Shown in pieces: positions 25,501 through 35,274 of a stretch of 64,000 nt of DNA. The notes under the pieces were generated by a model. It saw only the letters and a list, made by a program, of their open reading frames with translations, searched no databases and was not told the DNA's origin. A program made the translations under genes and the position numbers. The stretch is from Epiperipatus broadwayi (Eukaryota > Onychophora > Udeonychophora > Euonychophora > Peripatidae), in contig JAQFVV010000152.1 of assembly GCA_028023455.1 (NCBI GenBank), positions 1,862,001-1,926,000 of the forward strand. Reading direction: 5' to 3'. Positions within the stretch are counted from its first letter, which is position 1, and every line of letters begins with the position of its first letter.

Positions 25501-27039
25501 CTCAGCTACCTGCATTTCCACCCATACTTGCTCTGATGCCAATTTAACCTTCTTTCCGTTGGCCATTAATACTTGTACGGCATTTAGCGGTAAGGTCTTC
25601 ATCTCGGGATACGTCTTCTTCAATTGATGGAACATCTCTTGCGACATCACAGAGATTTGACTTCCGGAATCCAATAGAGCTCTACTCGTTGTGTTCCCAC
25701 ATTTAATCTCAATTTTCGGGCACTCCTTGGGAACAAAAGTTTCTCTCCCAGTTAATTTGTTGTAACTGAGGTTTGCCAAGGGTATATTTACGTTCTCACT
25801 CCCGTTTTTCCTTACACTACCGGTGGTCTGGGGTCTACCATCGAGAGCCGTTAGTATTCTTGTTATTGGTTCCATTGATTCTTTGCTGATTATCATGTGT
25901 TTGATCCTGTCTGGCAGGTTTCGCTTCACAATCTGTACTATCTGTTTTTCTGTCAGGGGGTCTGCGGTTAGCATTCGCAATGAAGCGACTTGTTGGCGGA
26001 AAAATGATGCAAAAGACTTCCCGGGTTTCCATTTTTCTTCCACTATGCTATAGAATATATCTTCTTGTATTTTCTCACCCCAATAATCCTTCAAAATTAC
26101 GTTTTTATATTGCTGTAGTGTTTGAGGTTTTACAAATAACGAGTCCCACCATGTACGGGCCTCCTCTCGCAAATGGCTACACGCAATCGCAATGCACGCC
26201 TCATCATGCAATTTGTTGAGCTCGCAATATTTTTCTAACCCGTTTAGATGTTCTAATGGATTCTCCCCCTCACGTCCAGTAAACATGCAGATTTTGACAA
26301 ACTGATTAACTGCGGCTGCGCTGCTCCTTTCCGGATCGTAATTATACGTCCCCAGCCTAACATCATCAATGGGTCTACTCCGCATACGTCCGACCTTAAT
26401 TTCCAATATCTCTACTTTATCCCGCAACTTATCTACGTCACCTTTAAGTTGTTCTACTATACTACTATTCTCACCTATATACGTCCCTAGACTATCCCGG
26501 TTATTCACTCTTTCTTGTTGGACATCGCTCTGCACATCGTTTATTTTTATATTACACTCATTAACGCCATATTGGCATATCCTAATGTATTCCCCTTGTT
26601 CATCAACTTTCTTATTTAGATCTATCATTTGCTGCGACCACTCTTTCTTTACTTCCAATGGTCCAACACCTTGTTCCTGACTTGCAATTTCACTTTTATT
26701 ATAATTATCGAATTGTCTATTAGATTCTACAGTTTTCGGCTCGTAGTTTTCGTCCCATTTATTCATAAATGCTCTTTGCTCCTCTCTGCACTGTTCCATG
26801 AATGTCCTCTGTTCGTCCTTACATTGCTTCATGAACTCCTGTTGCTCTTCTCTCTGCTGTTTCATAAACTCTTTCTGTTCGTTTCTCATTTGATTTATTA
26901 AGTCATATAATTCTCTGTTACTAATATCCCCAGTGGTTAGTTGTGGGTCTGACATCCCAAGTGAACTCCCACTATTGTCCAACCTTTCTACTTCCTCTGG
27001 CTCCTGAACATCCATGACTTTCTTTGACCTAGTAAGCAT
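22570..27039 (-). CDS. Gypsy 1 Gag-Pol polyprotein, single uninterrupted ORF (1489 aa)
   Basis: Encodes all functions for retrotransposition in one frame with no frameshift between Gag and Pol. Residues 50-100 are a Glu/Gln-rich coiled coil of 11-residue repeats (EQQEFM, EQRTFM, EQRAFM); another coiled coil spans about 135-220. The Gag core follows (about 240-390, with ARTWWDSLF); there is no CCHC knuckle. Protease: ALLDSGSQIS, Asp457. Reverse transcriptase 620-800: FSTFDLTASYWQI and YMDD at 788-791. RNase H: Asp937, Glu979, Asp1004. Integrase: H1156, H1161, C1191, C1194 zinc site; core Asp1223 and Asp1282. At the third catalytic position, in the block NPCKRMMRELG, residue 1317 is Lys (codon AAA) where Glu is expected. 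A GPY-like segment (EGPYIIKRKLG, about 1445) precedes the end; there is no chromodomain. The frame is open, but integration by this copy's own enzyme is probably lost. Confidence 0.93.
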   Translation of the reverse strand: MLTRSKKVMDVQEPEEVERLDNSGSSLGMSDPQLTTGDISNRELYDLINQMRNEQKEFMKQQREEQQEFMKQCKDEQRTFMEQCREEQRAFMNKWDENYEPKTVESNRQFDNYNKSEIASQEQGVGPLEVKKEWSQQMIDLNKKVDEQGEYIRICQYGVNECNIKINDVQSDVQQERVNNRDSLGTYIGENSSIVEQLKGDVDKLRDKVEILEIKVGRMRSRPIDDVRLGTYNYDPERSSAAAVNQFVKICMFTGREGENPLEHLNGLEKYCELNKLHDEACIAIACSHLREEARTWWDSLFVKPQTLQQYKNVILKDYWGEKIQEDIFYSIVEEKWKPGKSFASFFRQQVASLRMLTADPLTEKQIVQIVKRNLPDRIKHMIISKESMEPITRILTALDGRPQTTGSVRKNGSENVNIPLANLSYNKLTGRETFVPKECPKIEIKCGNTTSRALLDSGSQISVMSQEMFHQLKKTYPEMKTLPLNAVQVLMANGKKVKLASEQVWVEMQVAEKGYEQVMVILEGLIHDVILGSDFMDRFGCIIDYKGRRVAVNGTWVDFMEDQHGCSEARREGYHIHSAAIGLETTNKIAELKNIDEDRRKQLQQILEQHNEVFSEIPGVIHGYEHRIRIIDNQPYQARAYPIPYQYRKEVEEQLTKMLQWGIISKCSSSYNNPVVTVKKKDGSIRLCLDARHLNKITLPDINAPPPMWELLDKFRNKRVFSTFDLTASYWQIRLHPNDRKYTAFRYNGHAYHFNRIPFGLKNSGSGLIRCLDQVLSKEIKDVVTMYMDDIVIASENISEHLEQVRRFLEECESKGIRINLKKSHLATSEVEFLGHVVSAAGVTPNPDKIRAIQEFPTPRNKKHIRSFLGMCNFYNRFYQGFMIDMGPLLQLLKKDQPWTWEREQESSFRKVKTGFLNKVILTYPDFNKPFVVQTDSSGLGLGATIFQIQEGGHHGVLAFISRLLKGAEVNYTVTEKEALAVIWAFKRFRQYLLGSEIVVLTDHKSLEFINQSFLSNSRLIRWSLFLQEFNYKVIYCKGKDNIVADTLSRYPVGMEQRRGGGEPYIAEMEISTGQTIQQSMRKLKHYQKEDAECGQIIKYLKGQPVGERAGNMLWKDRNHCCMKGGFLQRILKRKGKTRIVLPRKLRIPTVEYIHETYGHYGTCKVEGLINQWFYWPEMRKQIADIIRACEVCAKTKPPNTSNVGPIHPIITKQPNTLLAIDFYGPLPAFNRKKYLLVMYDVFSKLVDAYPVTQANSKQAIQVLEQQYFRKAGKPQQILSDNGTPFVSREWREWITKKGIQHRLTSIRNPQSNPCKRMMRELGHLFRVYVSKDHRRWVNEVPRMVNMINWSKNESTGFEPVRLHYGKNVPCPFGSRLPVQSRVINRKRDLEQARNCIKRMSEVRKRKFKEKNISFEEGNEVMIRVQPVSHPERNIYKKFQPIYEGPYIIKRKLGNNAFVVTKGSEEKGTYNARSLRLIPRKPEPPDKV

Positions 27040-28202
27040 TTACGTATTGAATCCGATTGTGAACACTAACTGAATGGTTTTTTAAAACGAACTCCTTTTT
27101 CTCTCTTGTTTTATATTCTAAAATTTATGGCAATTATTTACTATTCGAACGCCAATGTTCGGACTACTCCACACCCAATTATGTGTTATGTACCCGCTCA
27201 GTCTCTACCTATACTCGTATCTCTACTTATACCAACACCACTCCTACTCTATTACTAATTTTCGACTAACACTCGCATATGCACAACTCAATTGCGAACT
27301 CTATCTCAACGTATATCTTATACTCTCCGTACGGTTATATAACGACCGCAAAAGTACCAATGTGCGTGTGAGAAAATTTAAGTTATTAGCTAAGTAAGTT
27401 TTGAAAGTTTAATAATTACTCCTATTAAGTATTTCCATCACAGCTAGTCAATCACATGATATACATAATTATTCCGTATGACTCCACGTTTCTTTAGATT
27501 GCGTTAAAAAAAATCTCGGAGTAAACAATGCCGCGGTCTCTTTTACCTCTGTCTTTCGTCCCCCTTTTTTTTTTTTTTTTTTTTTTTGCACTAAACGGAA
27601 ATAAATTAACAACCTTTCTCTATTTCACTGACGAACTTAGATCGTCTACCTTGTAGTTTTTTTTTTACAAAAATCTAACAATAGGTTTTAAATACGTTTT
27701 CACTGTTACAAACAAATTAGAACTAGCTAGTTCTTGTCAACAATCGTGTATCGCGCAATTCAAAATTCAAAATGTCTTATCAATATCTAATCGCTACGAA
27801 ATTAGTGGCAAACTTATCCATGTGAAAGTTATTTCATATTATAACTGAATTTATTACTCTTTCTAAGAATAACCCTTCCCTTTTCTTTTCTTTTTTTTTT
27901 TTTTTTTAAAAAATTCCCAAACTGATTTTTCACTCGCAACCTCTATTCTCTAATACCAAATACCCACGTATCATTTCTACACGAATATAACTATTTCATT
28001 TTCCCATTCGCTCTATTTCAAAATCGTTCAAACTCTGTTATACACATTTTTCTCTTTTTTTTTTTTTTTTACTTGCCACGTCAACTCATTGTCGTCTCTA
28101 ATATAATAATCATTAAAAATACATTTTCGAGATTTGCCTTTCACTTTATGTGAATTCTGGCTTCGGTTACGTTCAAAATCTTCGGACTGGCCCCCAAATT
28201 TA
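27040..28202 (-). other. Gypsy 1 leader between 5' LTR and Gag
   Basis: 1163 bases without a significant ORF. It contains several T runs on the plus strand (for example near 27565, 27890 and 28060), which are A runs in the element's RNA. It would hold the packaging signal, but I cannot locate one. Confidence 0.7.
28180..28196 (-). promoter_or_regulatory. Primer binding site of Gypsy 1, tRNA-Pro-like
   Basis: Minus strand TGGGGGCCAGTCCGAAG starts six bases inside the 5' LTR. It begins with TGG, the complement of tRNA CCA. The pattern TGGGGGC..GTCCG is close to the proline-tRNA-primed sites known from some retroviruses. Two positions after TGGGGGC differ, so the tRNA assignment is tentative. 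Confidence 0.65.
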
Positions 28203-29604
28203 TGTAACCGGCATGCCTCCAGTCCATCTATACGGCCGTTTCTAGGTTGATACCCTATCAAGCATAATCTGACGGAGGCAACCAGCTACACAAAATATGT
28301 ATATAGAACGGATTAGTAAGAATATAATATATTCAATTACTACCTTACCGGTTGAGTTTGACCTAATAAAATCAAATCAAACTATATTTCCCAACCGATT
28401 GTTCTTCCTGACATAAAAAAAAATAATAATGGTTGACATAGCAAGTAATTACAGTAATGCAAATTTTAAAACGAGGTTTATTGGTTGTCTAACATAAAAC
28501 ATAATTTCTATAATTTCGAGACATATTAATAATAATAAATACGTGTATAGAGTGTTAGTATGAAATGTATGTAAATAAGTTTCTTATAAATGTTCGTTCA
28601 ATTAAAGTTTATATGTATCAGAGTTATATAAAGGAATAATCGTTCAATTAAAGTTTCTATGTATCAGAGTTATATAAAGGAATAATTCGCATTCTTGATT
28701 CCCTTGGAATTATGATTAAACTAGGAGTTAATAAGTTAGCATGCTAATATATGATTACCTAGGTAAACGGTCCTGGCAATTTATTCAGTCACTTCTTCGA
28801 ACCGCGTTGTGGGCGTCCCACTTCTTTTGTAGAGCGGTTCAACTCCGTATAGTTTCCTCGTAACGGTTTCCAAATGGCACGGAGACATAGGTTGGTGAGC
28901 GGGGATTATCTTCATTTCGTCGGTGTTACAGGCTGGGGTATGGAGTAGCGTTTCGAACCGGCGCTCGAAAGTATTTCTTCTACTCGATCATCATTTCTTT
29001 AACTATAGCCTGGGTGGCAGTTAAACATTTCGCTAGGAAAAAATGGTTTCCCTTTTTGAAAAACTGGGATCACTCTTTTTTTTCTACACCGCTCTACTCT
29101 CTCTTAGTAAAAAAAAAAAACTCCCCTCCCCTTTGTCTTGTGGATCACGTTTTCACACCTACGGCCATCTTTGATCTTAAAATAATTTAATTACTCTCCC
29201 TTTCATTTGTTACATTTATTCTTTCTCTAATTAAACTTATTACATTTGTTTTATTTATTTATTTCTCTTAACCATCACTCTATGAATTTCTCAGTAATTA
29301 TTTCCATGATTTTTACCGTAAGAGTTTCATCTTTTTTCCTTCCTAGAAAAATGCTTTAGTACAACAAAATTCGACATTTATTTTATTTTATAACTCCCAT
29401 TCATTCTTTCACTCCCATTTACTAGCTGATAACGATCTTTAAATGTTATACCAAATTCCTTCTACAAACCACTAATTCTTATCTAACTCGTCTGTCATCT
29501 TATCTAAAATCTTTTTTCTTTCTCTTTTTTTTTTCTTTTTAATATTTGACCTACCTGAATATATATATTATATTAAATATATGTGATCACCTCGTGCTAT
29601 CACA
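28203..29604 (-). repeat. Gypsy 1 LTR (5' LTR in element sense)
   Basis: 1402 bases, nearly identical to the LTR at 20631-22025. It includes the same internal 46-base duplication (about 28594-28684). Differences are mostly single transitions (for example ACCGG for ACCGA near the start) and lengths of A and T runs. Confidence 0.92.
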
Positions 29605-29726
29605 ATAGTAAATTGGAAAATTTCTCAAATGATGATATATGGAAAGAAATTAATAGATATAAAATGAATAAAGTTACATCTTCACATTCTCAGACTAAGA
29701 TGCTTTAGATTAGTCTTATGCTTTGG

Positions 29727-29830
29727 TTTGAGAGCATTCTCAATATTCACCAATACATTATTGAATTATTATAACAATATTACAGCATATGTGCTTAGGA
29801 TATAAATACTTTCTATTTAAATTGAATGAG
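29727..29830 (-). repeat. Dispersed repeat family R, copy d
   Basis: TTTGAGAGCATTCTCAATAT, ATTGAATTATTATAACAATA and GCATATGTGCTTAGGATATA match the reverse-oriented copy c. The family therefore flanks Gypsy 1 on both sides. Confidence 0.65.
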
Positions 29831-31338
29831 ATATAGAAACTCCTCTTTATATGAACAATAAATGATTGGTAATACTGAATTAGAAATTCTTCCAAAGATA
29901 TTTTATATTTAAAAATAAGATCATATAAAATTTTGTACAAGTTATCTGTAAAATGTATTACAGAAGTTCTATATATTACTTGCCATTGTAGATTCTGTGG
30001 GTGAGACCACAAAAATTGGTATGGAAAGAAACATCAATTACTAGAACAGAAGATCATCTCCATTTGAAAGTTTGTCTAATTTTGTAATGTTAGTGGTTCC
30101 AGCAACAGAAATCATCTGTAGTGTCCTTTATTAATGAACACCTGTTTGATTAAATCCTGAATGTATTATCCATCACAACATTGATAGATAATATGTAATA
30201 CTAGGTTCCAAAAGAAAAAGGACAACTGAAATGCTATAACTCACTTGTTCTAGGATATTCAAGCCATAATAATGACTCAATTTTAAATAGAGAAATACCC
30301 TGAAATATGCTGGTAAGAGAGAAAAGAATAAAAATAATTCTATCCTTATTATAGAAGAAAATTCATGTGCCTTTGCTGTATTATTACTTATATTTCTTGG
30401 CCACAAAAGAAATCTGAAGTCCTGCAATACAATGTGAGTTAAAGCATTATTCAAAAACATAGATTTATTAACCTCTGTATCCTGTCTGTCTTTGTAAGTT
30501 GGTTTGATTTAGTTGAATTTTTACCAATATTTTTACCTACAAACTTTTCACCATGGTTTATAAATTTATTGATTGAAGTCATATATATAGATAGATAGAT
30601 ACTTAAAAGGCCAGATTGTATCAATAAGCAAGATGATACATGCAAATTTCCTCCTATTTGGAAAGATTTTTTTAAAAAACATTCTTAATTTAACTTTTTT
30701 GCTATTGGTGGAACTTTAACATTTTTTTTTTCAAATCAGTGATTGTAGCGCCTCTACAATCGTCTTTCTACTTTTATCACCCAGTGTGTGATCAAGTTGA
30801 AACATCCCATATATCAATATTTAAATTTTTTAACAGGATGAAACTGCAAAATATGTTTATAAATATATATTGTAACTTGGTGACTTGGTGATCACTCTTG
30901 CTTCTGAAGGAAATTACTTTATAGTTCATTTGTAAAAAAAAAATAAAAAATCTTTTCTTATGTAATACGATTTACTTATATCTTTTAAATTAGAAGTCTC
31001 TCTAATAATATATAAAGAAGGTTATATGTCATTTTTATTGTAAAGTTATGTTTTAGTTTTATATTGAGATAAAATTAAAGTATTTAATCCACTTATTATA
31101 AGCATAATTTATAAGAAAAAGTTTAGATAATATAAAATAATGTTAAACTTTAACATTAATATTTATAAATTGAGTAATAACTAGTTAATAATAAATTATT
31201 AAGGTAAATTATATTTTCTTTTATCATTTTAATTAATTAAAGACAGTGTTACTTTAAATGTGTGTGCATGTATAATCATTTTACTTCTTTGTTTAAAATT
31301 GATTTTATAATTATCTTCTGAAGTTAATAAAATAATAT
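29831..31338. other. AT-rich non-coding stretch
   Basis: No protein-coding or RNA gene recognised. A short GATA repeat (ATAGATAGATAGATA) lies near 30587-30601. Confidence 0.55.
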
Positions 31339-31589
31339 TTAAAAAATAATTATAAAATACACCAAATCTTTTAAAAACTTGTTTTTTATTTTTTTGCCAC
31401 CAAAATGAAATATATATTAAAATAGATTTCCAACGTTTCGACTATTTCTTTATTTTTTCTATAGTCTTTTTCAAGGAACTAAAAATATATAAAAAGGAAA
31501 AAAAAAATCCATAAAAATTTTTAAAACAAACAAAAATAAAAATCCTGTTACATATACATACTATTTTGGAAAATATATTCTTTACTTAC

Positions 31590-32173
31590 TGCTGTGTACA
31601 GCCACTCACTCGGCTTAACCATCAGGTAAATAGACAGCAGAAACCAAATGATTATACAAATAGTTTAATAGAACTAACAGTCGGATAAATAATAGTACAT
31701 ATATATAGTTATAAGACAATTAAGTTTAACTTATGAACGCTGACCATGAAGGCATACAAAGAAAACATAATATAGACCAGTGAGGCCTGCAAAGTTCCTA
31801 GGTCCACTTTTTAACTTTCAGTGGTGGAATTCACTGGGTTTGTTCTGTTGCTAAGTTAAAACTCTTGACTTCGTGTGCATTCAATGAGTTCTCTGCTACA
31901 AGTGCTGCTTAGTTATTTTTTGTTCCTTCTTTTTTTTGTTAAGAAATGTTTCAGAAACCAATTAATTTTCAGCTATTGTCTACTTTTAGTAATCAGCACT
32001 TTTAATCTAGCTGCTTAATTAGTTTCTGATCTGAAGCGCTTATCTTTAATAGCATACCAAATTTAATTATAAAATTCCTGTCTATTTCTTTTAATAAAAC
32101 TTATTTTAATAAAACATTAATTATTTGAAGTATAACTTATTTTAACAAAACATTATTATACACGTATATAGCA
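31590..32173 (-). repeat. Gypsy 2 LTR (3' LTR in element sense)
   Basis: 584 bases, TGCTGTGTACAGCCACTCAC to GTATATAGCA. It differs from its partner at about a dozen sites, for example CTTATGAACGCTGACC here and CTTACGAACGCTGGCC in the other. Confidence 0.92.
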
Positions 32174-32206
32174 CCTCCACCACTTCAGAAATTATGATTT
32201 CTGAAG
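32174..32206 (-). promoter_or_regulatory. Polypurine tract of Gypsy 2 with adjacent hairpin
   Basis: Minus strand AAGTGGTGGAGG ends directly at the 3' LTR. Just inside is a 10-base inverted repeat, CTTCAGAAAT (32183-32192) and ATTTCTGAAG (32197-32206), with a 4-base loop. Confidence 0.65.
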
Positions 32207-32277
32207 TCTTACATAGTCTTTTGAGTAAGCGGGTTCTTTTCTTGTTCTCGAAGATCTGCGTGGAGATGTTTTCTCTT

Positions 32278-33312
32278 CTAATGGCGTTTGTTAGTCTCTT
32301 GATTGTCATATTTCTCTTCTACTGGTGTTTCGTTGGCTCCTTCAGTTTCTTGATCGTCGGATTTCTCTTCACATTTGGGTCTGCGTGGTACTGCAGTACT
32401 TCTGGTTTGCACTAATTCTTCTCGATGTCTCATATGATTTATATGCTTGCGCGTTGTTTTTCCAGTTTCTGTCTCTACAAGTATTATTTGTTTTGACAGA
32501 ATTTCTTTTACGAAGGCCTTCACCCAGTATTTGCTGATAACGTCTCTAACCCAGACTTTTTCTCCTTTGGAGTAAATAGTATCTCCAGTGTTGCTTTCGT
32601 AATGTGTAAAGTTTTGTTCTGGGTGGATTAACGATAGTTTCGTGCGTAGTTTCCGTCCGAAAATTAATTCTGCAGGAGATTTTCCTGTAGCACACAAAGT
32701 ACTATGTTGATGTAATAAGGCAGAATGTAAGGTGACTTGCATATTTGCAGTGCCTTCCTTCCGTAACGTTTGCTTCAAAGTTTGTACTGCCTTTTCTGCA
32801 ATACCATTGGACTCCGGGTGATATGGGGGCGTGGCTAAGTGTTTAATTCCCCATTCTGTGAGAAATTCTTAAAATTTAGTGGATGTGAAACTGGTACCAT
32901 TGTCAGACACAATTGTTTCAGGAATCCCATGAAAAGCAAAAATCTCCTTCAGTTTTGTGATTGTTTCTTCAGTACTGGTGTTTTTCACTACTCTATATTC
33001 CGTCCACTTTGAATAAGTGTCGATCACTACCAAAAATATAAAGCCATGAAATGGTCCAGCATGGTCAACGTGAATACGGCTCCATGCTCTTTCAGCTGTC
33101 GGCCAAGCAGCATATTTTTTCTCATGCATATTTGCATTTACTTGGCAACTTTCACATGATTTCACATATTTCTCTATATCAATATTTATTGCGGGCCACC
33201 ATATGTAACTATGAGCCAGAGCTTTGGCCTGCACTATCCCAGGATGACTTTGATGAATTAAGTGAAGAATCTTATTCCGCCCACTGCTCGGTATCAATAC
33301 TCTATCTTCCAT
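32278..33312 (-). pseudogene. Gypsy 2 integrase region
   Basis: Frame 33312-32869 starts MEDRVLIPSSGRNK and has the HHCC zinc site (LIHQSHPGI, then CESCQ). The core aspartates lie in RIHVDHAGPFHG and ETIVSDNGTS. An in-frame stop at about 32866-32868 follows. The same frame continues with the third catalytic residue (SNGIAEKAVQ, Glu present) and the C-terminal part ending KHINHMRHREELVQTR. A frameshift near 33305 separates it from RNase H. Unlike Gypsy 1, its catalytic triad is intact at the residue level, but the stop kills it. Confidence 0.85.
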
Positions 33313-34168
33313 TAAAATACAATCTTTGTCTTACATCCCATAAAGTTTTATGTAGTCTCTCGGGCTGACTTTGTGGCCAGCCTTTGCTGATCCATTTACT
33401 TAAGTCTTTATATCCATTGTCAGCTTTAGTCCAATTAGCTACCTTTTCACTGGTTATTAATTCATTGTTCCAATTATCGATATAGTTAATAGTTTGGTCG
33501 TCTTTTTGTAGTTCAGCTTTAATGGGCATTCTTGATAGTGTGTCTGCGTGTTTAATGATCTTTCCTTTTTTGAAATTTAGATCAAAATCATAACCTGACA
33601 ACAGATTAACCCAACGTAACATTCTAGGGCTTAGATGATCAGGTGCAGTTTTATTTTTTGCTAATAATCCCAACAGCGGTTTCTGATTAGTAAAGATTTT
33701 AAACTGTCGACCATACAAATATTGGTGAAACTTTTTTATTGCAAATATGATAGCCAATGCCTCTTTATCTAGTTGACTATAATTTTGCTCAGCTTTTGTT
33801 AATGTTCTTGAAGCATAGACGATTGGTCGCTTGCCGTCAGCTACTGTATGGCTTAAGACTGCCCCTACTCCATCTTCGGATGCATCTGTTGTCAATATCA
33901 ATTCGAGGCTACTGTCATAATGTACTAATAAGCTGTTTGACGTTAATAATTCTTTAGTGTCACAAAAAGCTTTTTCTTGAGTTTGATCCCAAATCCATTT
34001 TTGGTTCTTTTTTAATAAATTGTATAGCAGTTTTGCTATGTGAGTTTTCCCCTTAAGAAAAACTTCAAAATAATTAAGAAGTCCTAAGAAAGCTTGAAGT
34101 TCTTTAACATTTCTGGGTCTTCGTGTTTCCTTTACGACTGCAATTTTTTGAGGGTCGGGTCTTTTTCC
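33302..34168 (-). pseudogene. Gypsy 2 RT connection and RNase H region
   Basis: In the same frame as RT after a stop at about 34166-34168. It reads PRNVKELQAFLGLLNYF, then RNase H with LILTTDASEDGVGAVLSH (catalytic Asp), LDKEALAIIFAIKKFHQYL (Glu) and FTNQKPLLG, where the usual TDH reads TNQ, so one catalytic Asp is lost. It ends at a stop after LYFNGR. Confidence 0.85.
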
Positions 34169-34927
34169 CTATTTTGAGATTATGTGTCCCAGGAATTTTA
34201 ATTCACTTGCCATCCAGATACATTTATCTGTGTTTATTTTAGCTCCGAAACTACATAACTTGTCGCAAACTTTTAAAACTCGTTCACGTAATTTCTCTTC
34301 TGAATTGACCATAACCAAAATGTCATCAAAATACGGTGTTACACCATCCAATTGCTGGAACAGCATGTCCATTTTGGCTTGGAAAATATTTGGTGCAACC
34401 GTAATTCCATAAGGCAATCTATTATACTTAAACAATCCCTTATGTGTTGTAATAGTTAGCAATTCTGATGTGCGTTCAGAAACTGGTATCTGGTGAAATG
34501 CGGCCTTTAAATCAATTTTAGCATAGTGAGTTGCCTTTTGCATATTTGCCAGTATTTCTCTGACATTAGGTACAGGATACTGACTTTCAGTGAGGTTTTT
34601 ATTTATTGTGGTCCTATAATCTCCACAAATGCGAATCTGCCCATTTGGTTTAGTTATAACCACGATTGGAGTCGCCCATTCCATTTTCTCGACTGGCGTT
34701 AATACACCCTTACTAACCAGATTTATCAACTCTTGTTCTACCTTAGTTTGCAGCGCAAAAGGAACTTTTCTGGGTCTGCAGATAATGGGGGTTGGACCAC
34801 TTTGTAGCTCTATGTTTATAGGCGTCGTAATAATTTTTCCCTCATCACTTTTAAATAATTCACAATATTTATTTCTCATTTCTTGCTCAATAGCAACTTT
34901 ATTTATTACACATATCTCTATTCCCAA
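34169..34927 (-). pseudogene. Gypsy 2 reverse transcriptase
   Basis: 252 open residues: CRPRKVPFALQTKVEQEL, GVLTPVEKMEWATPIVVI, KPNGQIRICGDYRTTINKNL, YAKIDLKAAFHQIPVSE, LFKYNRLPYGITVAPNIFQ, and the catalytic TPYFDDILVMV (YFDD in place of the more usual YLDD or YIDD). It ends LKFLGHIISK and then a stop. Upstream, the protease junction is replaced by a low-complexity block at about 35010-35270, and the frame differs from that of Gag-protease. Confidence 0.88.
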
Positions 34928-35009
34928 AGCATCAAACCATTCCCTACCTATAATAGGATTTAGACCGCCTTGTACTATATATAACTGGTAGTGTTCGAAC
35001 CTTACTATT

Positions 35010-35270
35010 TAATTCAATCTGGCCTTTTAATATTTATTATTTATTATTAATTTATATAACCCTTAAAAAAACATATATGATTTAAAAACACCATATATTA
35101 AAACCATTTGAAACCCCCCAACCTATTAATTGTTTTTGTTTTTTTTTTTTTTAATTAAACCCCCCTCTCTTAAAAAGGGGGTTATTTATTCCCATCCCTT
35201 TTATTATTTTTTTATCCCTTTAATAAGAAGAATATAGGTAAAAATAATTATTATTAATTAATAATTTTCC
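35010..35270. other. Low-complexity block inside Gypsy 2 between protease and RT
   Basis: Long runs of A, T and C (for example AACCCCCC, a 15-T run, and CCCCC paired with a nearby GGGGG) where about 90 residues of coding sequence are expected. No reading frame crosses it. It may be poor-quality sequence, or a local rearrangement. Confidence 0.5.
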
Positions 35271-35274
35271 CACC

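Larger units (their letters stand above)
20631..29604 (-). mobile_element. Gypsy-type LTR retrotransposon 1, complete, 8974 bp
   Basis: Two LTRs (20631-22025 and 28203-29604) begin TGTAAC and end ATCACA on the plus strand, giving TG...CA ends. A 4-base target duplication, ATAG, lies at 20627-20630 and 29605-29608. The element runs on the minus strand: 5' LTR 28203-29604, primer site 28180-28196, leader, Gag-Pol 27039-22570, polypurine tract 22031-22040, 3' LTR. LTR pairs differ at roughly a dozen substitutions plus homopolymer indels in 1.4 kb, about 1 percent by eye, so insertion was fairly recent. No env-like ORF is present. The coding region is clearly more GC-rich than its surroundings. 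Confidence 0.93.

Noticed and set aside
22519-26901. Plus-strand ORFs across the Gypsy 1 coding region
   Set aside because: They are antisense shadows of Gag-Pol, with no recognisable domains.
31430-31475. A functional hammerhead in fold-back F2
   Set aside because: The helix II and GAAAC parts are present, but CUGANGA is replaced by UUGAAAA and no NUH site is visible; kept only as a degenerate motif.
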